From: Halospina sp040196175 | GTDB lineage: Bacteria; Pseudomonadota; Gammaproteobacteria; Pseudomonadales; Oleiphilaceae | Length of the DNA: 64,000 nt | Direction of reading: 5' to 3' | Assembly: GCF_040196175.1 (NCBI RefSeq) | Contig: NZ_JBEFNF010000004.1 | Span: 180,883-244,882, forward strand | Part shown: one piece after another, positions 25,763-32,206 of the stretch | Layout: every line of letters starts with the position of its first letter | Position numbering within the stretch: position 1 is the first letter of the stretch | Position numbers and translations under genes: made by a program | The notes under the pieces: model-generated | Told to the model about the DNA's origin: nothing | Database searches by the model: none | Seen by the model: the letters and a program-made list of their open reading frames with translations, nothing else

Positions 25763-26911
25763 ATGAACAAGGATTTTGTTTTGACGAGCAAGCCCGTTCA
25801 GGTCGCGCCGGATCTTATTGACGTAGGCCGCCCGCTGCTTTGGCCGCTGTACAGCGCCACCCATACGCTGCTGGCGCCGCAGGGCCATGTGGTTCAGACA
25901 GAAGGCGAGTGTGAGCGGTTCCGGGCGCAGGGGTATTACCATCCGCCGGAGCGGCTGGAGGAGCGCTTCATCTCGGAGGGCGCGGCGCTGGATTCACTCA
26001 GCCCCATCAATCCCTTTACCGAATACGGCTTCCTGCTGGTGGCGCTGGAGCGGACGCTGGATGCGCTGGCGCGGGGGCAGAACGATGCCCGGCAGCGGCT
26101 GATGGATCTGGTCCAGCGGGTGCGGCTGGCGGGCATGAGCAACCCCGATGCGTGTCTGGCGTTGGTCCATGTGTACGCTGCTCGCCCCAGTGTGCATGAG
26201 CAGGCGCTGTTCTATGCGCTGTTGTGCTGGTTTGTGGGCACGGAGCTTGAGTGCGGGGAAGAGGCCTTACAGCAGCTTGTTGCCGCGGCGCTCAGCGCCA
26301 ATATCGCGCTCATGCCGTTCCAGGACCGATTGAACGCCTCGCGCGCCAAGCTGTCTGAGCAGCAGCGCGTCATCATACGCCGGCATCCGCAGCGCAGTGC
26401 CGAGGTGGTTGCGGCCGCTGGTATTACGGATAAGCCCATCACCAATGCCATTCGCCAGCACCATGAGGAGTGCGACGGCAATGGTTACCCCGATGGCCTT
26501 CAGGCCCGTGATATCAGCCAGCACGCCCGGATACTGGCGCTGGCGGAGCGGTATGTGGCGCTGATTACGAGGCGCGCCTACCGCGACCGCTACCGCACGG
26601 ACGATGCCTTGCGCTACCTGCTGGATGCCGCCCGCGAGGATCCTCAGAAAGCTCATTACCGCGCGCTCTATAACACGCTCACCATCCATCCACCCGGTGC
26701 GCTGGTGCAGCTCAGGAATGGCGAAACCGCCGTGATTGCCAAACGTGCCACGGAGGAGCGGCCCTTGGAGTTGGTCTGCATCGCCAACCCTCAGGGCCAT
26801 GTCTATCTTGACCCCTTCAAACGGCGGGATGATGGCAGCCATACTCTGATTGAACAGACGGTGGTAACAGAGCCCAGGCCCTCTCTGGATCTTGCCCGGT
26901 TGCTGGGATGA
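25763..26911 (+). CDS. degenerate HD-GYP domain protein
   Basis: A soluble protein of 382 residues. Residues 1-80 resemble the N-terminal part seen in flagellar HD-GYP/DUF3391-type proteins. Residues about 140-320 are an HD-GYP domain with RQHHEECDGNGYPDGL (His233-His234, Gly241-Tyr-Pro) intact. The metal-binding HD pair is absent: the region reads AALSANIALMP around 176-185, and the later Asp of the ADxYDAL motif is Glu262 (AERYVAL). Cyclic-di-GMP hydrolysis is therefore doubtful; a binding or adaptor role like the YN-GYP protein PA2572 is plausible. It is divergent from the large flagellin. Its C-terminal tail SLDLARLLG is duplicated downstream at 28048. Confidence 0.8.
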   Translation: MNKDFVLTSKPVQVAPDLIDVGRPLLWPLYSATHTLLAPQGHVVQTEGECERFRAQGYYHPPERLEERFISEGAALDSLSPINPFTEYGFLLVALERTLDALARGQNDARQRLMDLVQRVRLAGMSNPDACLALVHVYAARPSVHEQALFYALLCWFVGTELECGEEALQQLVAAALSANIALMPFQDRLNASRAKLSEQQRVIIRRHPQRSAEVVAAAGITDKPITNAIRQHHEECDGNGYPDGLQARDISQHARILALAERYVALITRRAYRDRYRTDDALRYLLDAAREDPQKAHYRALYNTLTIHPPGALVQLRNGETAVIAKRATEERPLELVCIANPQGHVYLDPFKRRDDGSHTLIEQTVVTEPRPSLDLARLLG

Positions 26912-27000
26912 GCTGGGAGTAGCTACTGCACGGCCAGCGATTCGCCGTTTTCCACACCAAACAGTGCTGCCAACCGCTTACCGCTGAACACGCGCTCCCA
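26870..27000. repeat. direct repeat left of the Rpn gene, copy A
   Basis: About 130 bp that match 28048-28178 with roughly twelve substitutions and one 2-base gap by hand alignment. The left part is the functional end of the HD-GYP gene (encoding SLDLARLLG and stop). The right part is a relic, on the minus strand, of the end of the formyltransferase gene (GVFSGKRLAALFGVENGES, then stop). Confidence 0.85.
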
Positions 27001-27026
27001 AAAGAGCGATACGCATTCAGTGTGAC

Positions 27027-27926
27027 TCAGTGGCGCGTAAATACCTCTTCCAGCGTTTGGGCCTCCAGAACATTCTCGCCCCACCTTTCCAGTTCATCGG
27101 TGCTGGCCTCGTCGAGTCGTTGTTGTGTTTCCGGATCCAGCTCGCCGAACCGGCGTTTCAGAAGGCGAGTCAGAAGGGCGCGCTCCCCCTCGGTCTGGCC
27201 CTGTGAAAGCCCCTTCTGAATGCCTTCATCCCGCGCTCGTCCAACAATGCCCGTCATAACGTTACTCTCCTGTGGGAATCTTTGATCATATTCTATACGT
27301 TCATTATCCGTCAGCTCGGTGTAGCTGTCGATAAAGTCGATATACTTGGCCCGGCGGTTGGGATCGCTGTCCAGCTCCAACAGGCCGCGGATGGCGTGCG
27401 CGTACATCTCGATTTTCTGTTCCTGGGGCCACTGCATATTGGGCAGGTTGATCCGGGCCACCGGGTTGGTGCTGTCAAAGTAATCCTCGGCTCGCAGCCG
27501 GGCGAGTTCGCATGGAATATAGCGGAAATTCAGATAGGTACGGTATTCGCTGCCGAGCGTGAGTGTCCTAGGCATATCGCGCCCGGCGCGGAGAAAGATA
27601 ACGACCGGCACAATGCGATCCACCTGCTCCAGTTCCGCCACATCCAGGCAGTAGTGCGCCAGCCGGTGAATGGAAAACCGGGAGGGCTGGGTTTCCTCTT
27701 CAATCGCGAATAATAAAGCTTCCCGGCGCCCGTCAGGCCAGGTGGCCATCAGGGGAACGTCCAGTTCGCGGAAACGGTCCCCGAGGCGCTGCTTGAGCTG
27801 CTGCTCGCGGACAGGCCGGACGGTGACGGTCTCATCAATGGCCTCAGCTTCGTCAGCCGCGAAGAAGGTGAGGGCGTCTTGTCGGTAGTCGAGTATCAGG
27901 TTCTTGAAGTTCTGGTCGTGATCCAT
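27027..27926 (-). CDS. Rpn-family PD-(D/E)XK nuclease with DUF4351 tail
   Basis: A protein of 299 residues. The N-terminal two thirds match the Rpn/YhgA transposase-like nuclease family: MATWPDGRREALLFAIEEE places a candidate acidic active site, followed by SIHRLAHYCLDVAELEQ and VPVVIFLRAG, then PNMQWPQEQKIEMYAHAIRG. The C-terminal 60 residues (TRLLKRRFGELDPETQQRLD, LEEVF) are DUF4351. E. coli Rpn proteins stimulate RecA-independent recombination. The gene is alone in a segment bracketed by a ~130-bp imperfect direct repeat (26870 and 28048), so it was inserted or exchanged between the HD-GYP and formyltransferase genes. Confidence 0.8.
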   Translation of the reverse strand: MDHDQNFKNLILDYRQDALTFFAADEAEAIDETVTVRPVREQQLKQRLGDRFRELDVPLMATWPDGRREALLFAIEEETQPSRFSIHRLAHYCLDVAELEQVDRIVPVVIFLRAGRDMPRTLTLGSEYRTYLNFRYIPCELARLRAEDYFDSTNPVARINLPNMQWPQEQKIEMYAHAIRGLLELDSDPNRRAKYIDFIDSYTELTDNERIEYDQRFPQESNVMTGIVGRARDEGIQKGLSQGQTEGERALLTRLLKRRFGELDPETQQRLDEASTDELERWGENVLEAQTLEEVFTRH

Positions 27927-28047
27927 CCATGGCTCCGGTATTCAAGCTGTTTTAATCGCGCTGTGTTGGCGATACATGTCGGTATGAGTCAGCGTTACTG
28001 TATATTATGCTGTATAGACGGTATCCGGCAAGCCTGACAAAGATCGG

Positions 28048-28178
28048 GAGCCCAGGCCCTCACTGGATCTTGCCCGGTTGCTGGGGTGAGCCGGCGGTAA
28101 CTACTGCGGGGCCAGCGATTCGCCGTTTTCCACACGAAACAGCGCTGCAAACCGCTCACCGCTGAACACGCCCGCTCC
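28048..28178. repeat. direct repeat right of the Rpn gene, copy B
   Basis: Mirror image in content of copy A. The left part is a relic HD-GYP tail (in-frame EPRPSLDLARLLG and TGA on the plus strand) and the right part is the functional end of the formyltransferase gene (GVFSGERFAALFRVENGES on the minus strand). Thus each copy has one living and one dead half. Confidence 0.85.
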
Positions 28179-29006
28179 GGGAACCGCCAGGATCGTAACC
28201 GCCACCATGCCAGCACCGCAGCGCACCCAGAGGCCTTCATTGAGTCGCAGCTCGCCGAGTGAGCAATCCGAGGGGGCGGGCACCGATTCGTCACCCAGTT
28301 CATGGATGGCGATCACCTCCCCCCTGAATACGGCCTGGGCGGGATGGTAAGGGGTGCAGGCACGCACCTGATTGCGGACGGAGTCAGTGGGGTTGCTGAA
28401 ATCAATCCAGAGCGCCTCCTCCCGAAGGGGCGGGTAGGTGGTGCCGGTGCCCTGAGGCTCGCCTTGCGGCATGGCGCCGCTTGCCAGCAGGCCGTTGAGG
28501 GCGTGCATCACCTTGGGGGCGAGCGCATTCAATCGCCGGGTGAGGGTGCCCTGGGTCTCCGCTCTGTGCAGGCGGAATGGGAAGCGCAGCACGACCGGGC
28601 CCTGGTCCATCTCAGAGGTAAGGTGGTGGATGCACACCTCCGACTGCGCCAGCCCCAGCCGCAGGGGCCAGTACCAGACCGCTGCCGTTCTTACGGCTGG
28701 TAGCGGGGCAGGGTGGACGTTGAGCGCGCCCAGGCGGGCCTGTTGCGTGACGGATTCCGGAAGCCGGTGGTTGAAGATGATGGACAGAACCAGATCCGGC
28801 TCAAACGCAACCAGCGCCTGCTGCCATGCCGGAGCTGCGGTGGTCTCAAACCAGTGTACAGGCAGACCCAGCTCTGTGAGCCCGTAGTGGGCCAGAAACG
28901 CCTCGTCCTCCCTCGGGCAGAACAGCTCAATCCGGTGCCCCAGTTGCTGCAGGGCCTGGATGCAGTGGCGGGTGAAATGGGAGTAGCCGAAGACGGCGAT
29001 GCGCAT
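28101..29006 (-). CDS. formyltransferase family protein
   Basis: A protein of 301 residues with the fold of methionyl-tRNA and sugar N-formyltransferases: MRIAVFGYSHFTRHCIQALQ, SIIFNHRLPESV, then the catalytic triad Asn96, His98 and Asp134 in ALNVHPAPLP and LTSEMDQGPVV. A C-terminal OB-like part includes AVFRGEVIAIHELG. The usual SxLPxxRGxxP reads APLPAVRTAAV, a variant loop. Placement among flagellar genes, without def, suggests formylation of an amino sugar rather than of initiator tRNA, but this is inference. Its start directly abuts the MntA-type stop. Confidence 0.75.
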   Translation of the reverse strand: MRIAVFGYSHFTRHCIQALQQLGHRIELFCPREDEAFLAHYGLTELGLPVHWFETTAAPAWQQALVAFEPDLVLSIIFNHRLPESVTQQARLGALNVHPAPLPAVRTAAVWYWPLRLGLAQSEVCIHHLTSEMDQGPVVLRFPFRLHRAETQGTLTRRLNALAPKVMHALNGLLASGAMPQGEPQGTGTTYPPLREEALWIDFSNPTDSVRNQVRACTPYHPAQAVFRGEVIAIHELGDESVPAPSDCSLGELRLNEGLWVRCGAGMVAVTILAVPGAGVFSGERFAALFRVENGESLAPQ

Positions 29007-29345
29007 TCAGCTAGGCTCAGTGCCATTTAAAGACAGTGGCTCCCCAACCCTGTCGATGTGAGCTTTCAGCGCCTCGTTATCAATGTGATGGTACAGGGAA
29101 AGGTCCACCTTCCAGGGCAGCAGAAGGTCATCAATCGCCTGCTCCAGTTCCAGCAGCTGCCAGTGGGTCATTGCCGGGGCGATGAGAGTGAGGTCAATGT
29201 CTGAGGCGTAACGATGGGTCCCCTTGGCGCGGGACCCGAAAACAATGGCGCGTTCAATCGGGTAGCGCCCCAGGCAGGCTCTCAGCTGCTCCAGCGCATG
29301 GGCAGGAAGCCCGAACGTGTACCTTGGGTCAGCCGCTGAAGCCAT
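29007..29345 (-). CDS. MntA-type minimal nucleotidyltransferase
   Basis: A protein of 112 residues with the minimal polymerase-beta nucleotidyltransferase signature GSX10DXD: Gly37-Ser38 in AIVFGSRAKGTHRYASDIDL, Asp49, Asp51, and third Asp81 in WKVDLSLY. Such proteins act as antitoxins that AMPylate HEPN partners (MntA/HepT) or stand alone. The start overlaps the 3' end of the truncated HEPN partner by 17 bp. All three catalytic acids are present, so it looks active. Confidence 0.85.
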   Translation of the reverse strand: MASAADPRYTFGLPAHALEQLRACLGRYPIERAIVFGSRAKGTHRYASDIDLTLIAPAMTHWQLLELEQAIDDLLLPWKVDLSLYHHIDNEALKAHIDRVGEPLSLNGTEPS

Positions 29346-29565
29346 GACGCTGCGCCTCCAGAGACATTGTATGGTCCAGTCCGTTCAGCAGCAGCTTCCA
29401 GCTCAGTTCGTAGGTGTACTCAAACGCTTGAATGACGCCCTGTTTCTCCAGTTCTGAAAGGGCGCGCGCCTGTGCCGTTTCCACAGCGTCGTTAAGCCGG
29501 GCCAGGGCTTTACGGAAGTTGGTTAGGCGCTGCAGCCAACGCACATCCGTCTGCTCGTTGCTCAT
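29329..29565 (-). pseudogene. truncated HepT-like nucleotidyltransferase-substrate-binding gene
   Basis: 78 codons remain. MSNEQTDVRWLQRLTNFRKA, ARLNDAVE and LSELEKQGVIQAFEYTYELS match the N-terminal half of the HI0074/HepT-like substrate-binding family, normally about 125-145 residues. The frame ends at SLEAQRHGFSG, so the second half, including the catalytic RX4-6H region and the Tyr that MntA-type enzymes AMPylate, is missing. No continuation is seen in other frames before the nucleotidyltransferase start. It may be a deletion derivative. I chose the ATG at 29565; the open frame extends further upstream without homology. Confidence 0.7.
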
Positions 29566-29833
29566 CCGTTTTTTCCATGTGTTGTCAGATACTGTGTTGG
29601 TCGCATTGCCAGCCTTGCACTGTCCCCCTTGACGGTCGCGCAATCCATGACGCGCTCGGGCGGTAGGGGGGATTATCTGACAGCGCAACGTCGCTGTCGA
29701 TGGAGTGAAAGTTCTGGCATGTCGGCGCGGGAGAAGCACGAACGTTATATACCTATTGACCAAGTAAGACAGCGATGGAGGCGTTGACAAGACGGCAGGT
29801 TGTCTTCGGGAATGACCCCCCTCTGCAATAATG

Positions 29834-29857
29834 GCCCTGTAACACTCGTTTACAAAC
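29834..29857. promoter_or_regulatory. candidate operator GCCCTGTAAC-N5-TTTACAAAC, copy 2
   Basis: It has the same outer 10 and 9 bases as the stretch at 8843-8866. It lies 17 bp upstream of the sigma-28 -35 element of the small flagellin gene. TGTAA and TTTACA form an imperfect dyad. Confidence 0.25.
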
Positions 29858-29873
29858 TCCCCATCAAATCCCC

Positions 29874-29900
29874 TAAAGCTTCCGGGCCGGGTGCCGTTAA
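29874..29900 (+). promoter_or_regulatory. sigma-28 (FliA) promoter of the small flagellin
   Basis: TAAAGCTT, an 11-base spacer and GCCGTTAA. Each half differs by one base from the consensus TAAAGTTT-N11-GCCGATAA and the spacing is exact. The predicted start is near 29908, about 78 bases before the ATG. Confidence 0.8.
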
Positions 29901-29985
29901 GTAACACAGAAGGCAGCAGTACCGGTTCCGCCGGTGCCTGAGCCTCTGACCACAACCAAACCGGTAACAGGCAGGAGAAAGGGTT

Positions 29986-31458
29986 ATGGCAATCGGTATT
30001 AACACCAACGTTGCGTCCCTCAGTGCGCAGAACGAACTGAACAGCTCTAAAGCTACTAAAAATGAGGCACTGGAGCGTCTGTCATCCGGCCTGCGGATCA
30101 ACTCCGCCAAGGACGACGCCGCCGGCCTCGCCATCTCAACCCGCTTTGAGGCCCAGATCAATGGTTTGGACCAGGCGAGCCGGAACGCCAACGACGGCAT
30201 CTCGCTGGCCCAGACGGCCGAAGGCGCACTTGAGGAGACCACCAACTCGCTGCAGCGTGTGCGGGAACTGGCCGTCCAGGCCGCCAACGGCACCAACACC
30301 GATTCCGACCGGGCATCGCTGCAGAATGAGGCGGGCGAGCTGACTTCTGAAATCCAGCGGGTTGCGGACACCACCCAGTTCAACGGCCAGAACATTCTGG
30401 ACGGTAACTTTGACGGCAAGCAGTTTCAGGTAGGCGCCAATGAAGGCCAGACCATTGATGTGTCCATTGACGACGCCAGCGCTGACTCTTTGGGTGCTGT
30501 AGCTGAAGTTTCTTCAACCAGAGTAACGGCAGGGGATAGCATATCAACTGGTACGCTTGATGGGACCAACCTTGATGTTGATATTAATGGGACCAAGATT
30601 AACAGCTCTGACCTGAGTTCTGATGGCGTATCAACTGAAGCCGATCAAGCGTCGGCGATTGCCGTGGCAAACGCGATCAATAACTCCGACATCGAGGGCG
30701 GCGTAACAGCTGAAGCGCAGGAAAACGTGACAACCGTGGGGGCGATTGCCGGCGGTACTGACGTCAAATCAGCCGAATTCACCATCAACGGGGTTGGTAT
30801 TGATACCGGTGGCAGCAATGTGACCTCTGGAGATTCGACCGGGGTGTTGCAAGATGCCATTAATGATGTGAGTAACCAAACTGGTGTTACGGCGGAGCTG
30901 AACGATTCTAATCAGTTGGAGTTGACGGCAGAGGATGGACGCAACATCGCGATAGAGGGAACCGGAACATCCGCCAATATTTTCCAAACTTCTGCAAACG
31001 TTAATTCAACATCCCCTGATAACGTAACAACCGCGCAAGTGGAGCTACAGAGTTCCGAAAGCATCAACGTAGTCGCTAACCAGGCTACTGCGACCACTGA
31101 AGGACAGGGATTTTCAACCGCCACAACGTCCGTTGATACGGATAAATCTGTGGCTAATGTGGACGTTTCGACGGTCGAAGGTGCTAACGATGCCATCAAT
31201 CAGGTGGATCGGGCGCTGGATCAGGTGAATAACATCCGTTCGGAACTGGGTGCCACCCAGAACCGGTTTGATTCCACCATCTCGAACCTGGAGACAACGT
31301 CCGAGAATCTGTCCGCTGCCAACAGCCGGATCCGGGATGCGGACTTCGCTGCCGAGTCGGCCAAGCTCCAGAAGGCGAACGTGCTGCAGCAGGCCGGCAT
31401 CTCGGTACTGTCCCAGGCCAATCAGTCGCCCCAGCAGGCCCTGTCGCTGCTGCAGTAA
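29986..31458 (+). CDS. fliC: flagellin
   Basis: Filament subunit of 490 residues. N-terminal D0/D1 (INTNVASLSAQNELNSSK, ERLSSGLRINSAKDDAAG) and C-terminal D1/D0 (SENLSAANSRIRDADFAAE, LQQAGISVLSQANQ) are intact. One central module (about 194-390) contains flagellin-IN-type strands (FTINGVGI). GGAGAAAGG precedes the ATG and a sigma-28 promoter lies upstream. A hairpin follows the stop and flaG starts 69 bp later. It is the single-module counterpart of the 736-residue flagellin at 23270. Confidence 0.95.
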   Translation: MAIGINTNVASLSAQNELNSSKATKNEALERLSSGLRINSAKDDAAGLAISTRFEAQINGLDQASRNANDGISLAQTAEGALEETTNSLQRVRELAVQAANGTNTDSDRASLQNEAGELTSEIQRVADTTQFNGQNILDGNFDGKQFQVGANEGQTIDVSIDDASADSLGAVAEVSSTRVTAGDSISTGTLDGTNLDVDINGTKINSSDLSSDGVSTEADQASAIAVANAINNSDIEGGVTAEAQENVTTVGAIAGGTDVKSAEFTINGVGIDTGGSNVTSGDSTGVLQDAINDVSNQTGVTAELNDSNQLELTAEDGRNIAIEGTGTSANIFQTSANVNSTSPDNVTTAQVELQSSESINVVANQATATTEGQGFSTATTSVDTDKSVANVDVSTVEGANDAINQVDRALDQVNNIRSELGATQNRFDSTISNLETTSENLSAANSRIRDADFAAESAKLQKANVLQQAGISVLSQANQSPQQALSLLQ

Positions 31459-31473
31459 ACGGCTCACCAGGGC

Positions 31474-31498
31474 GGCCGCCATCCCCGGGGTGGCGGCC
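31474..31498 (+). terminator. hairpin after the small flagellin gene
   Basis: A perfect 8-bp stem GGCCGCCA/TGGCGGCC with a CCCCGGGG-rich loop begins 15 bp after the stop. The T-tract is poor (CGGCCGTTTG), so it may attenuate between flagellin and flaG and stabilise flagellin mRNA rather than fully terminate. Confidence 0.6.
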
Positions 31499-31527
31499 CG
31501 GCCGTTTGATGGCAGGCGAGGTGGGGT

Positions 31528-31950
31528 ATGAGCGAAGGGAGCATTAATGGCCCGGCGCCGAACCAGCGGCCTGATGGCAATCAGGGCGCAACGGAGCGGT
31601 CGTCGTCACCAGTGGACGCTGACAACACGGCTGGTGATACCCGGAGTCGTGATGACAGGCGCCTTGGCGATGCATTGGCCGAAGCGCGCCAGGCGCAGCG
31701 CGGGCAACCGCGGAACCAGAACCAGCGCGATGAACTGGATAACGCGGTGTCGCGGCTCAATGACTTCGTGCAATCCGTTCAGCGGGATCTGGCGTTCGAG
31801 GTGCACGATGAAACGGGCCAGACCGTGGTCAAGGTCATTGACCCGCAAACGGATCAGGTGGTGCGCCAGATTCCGGATGAGCTGGCGCTGAAGCTGGCTG
31901 AGAAGCTGCAACAGGACGAACCCATAGCACTGCTCAACATACGCGTCTAA
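31528..31950 (+). CDS. flaG: flagellar protein FlaG
   Basis: A protein of 140 residues. The first 75 are disordered and polar. The FlaG domain is residues 75-140: NAVSRLNDFVQSVQRDLAFE, TVVKVIDPQTDQVVRQIPDE and ALKLAEKLQ. FlaG influences filament length or cap assembly and typically lies between flagellin and fliD, as here. A terminator follows at 31975. Confidence 0.9.
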   Translation: MSEGSINGPAPNQRPDGNQGATERSSSPVDADNTAGDTRSRDDRRLGDALAEARQAQRGQPRNQNQRDELDNAVSRLNDFVQSVQRDLAFEVHDETGQTVVKVIDPQTDQVVRQIPDELALKLAEKLQQDEPIALLNIRV

Positions 31951-31974
31951 ACCGTTCAGGAAGCTGCTAAACGT

Positions 31975-32009
31975 ACCGCCATTGCCCCAGGGGTGGTGGC
32001 GGTTTTTTG
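31975..32009 (+). terminator. Rho-independent terminator after flaG
   Basis: Stem ACCGCCA/TGGCGGT with an inner GCCCC/GGGG pairing, followed by TTTTTTG, 24 bp after the flaG stop. It separates the sigma-28 flagellin-flaG unit from the sigma-54 fliDS unit. Confidence 0.85.
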
Positions 32010-32031
32010 TTCGGGGCGGTAAGCATTGAAG

Positions 32032-32047
32032 TGGCACGGGGTGTGCA
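32032..32047 (+). promoter_or_regulatory. sigma-54 promoter of fliDS
   Basis: TGGCACGGGGTGTGCA has GG and GC exactly ten bases apart and differs from TGGCACG-N4-TTGCA at one position. The predicted start is near 32058, leaving a leader of about 150 bases before fliD. Confidence 0.75.
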
Positions 32048-32206
32048 CACGGAGTGTTAGCGTGTTTTTAGAGCGCGTGTGGAGCGGCAAATCCGGCGCC
32101 TGCTTACAATCAGTAACATAATACCGGCAAAATGAGGGCAAAGTTTTGCCGGAGCTCGCCGTTAAATGGAATGGATGGCAATCAGGCCTTGAAAGGGGGT
32201 GCTGCC

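Larger units (their letters stand above)
29566..29985. other. 420-bp non-coding region between HepT remnant and small flagellin
   Basis: It holds the flagellin sigma-28 promoter (29874-29900), a candidate operator (29834-29857) and presumably the leftward promoter of the HEPN/MNT pair. An open frame runs leftward through it, but its codon content and lack of family similarity argue that it is not coding. No RNA gene was seen. Confidence 0.5.

Noticed and set aside
29566..29955. long leftward extension of the HepT-like frame to 29955
   Set aside because: The added sequence shows no family similarity and overlaps the sigma-28 flagellin promoter; the ATG at 29565 matches the family start.
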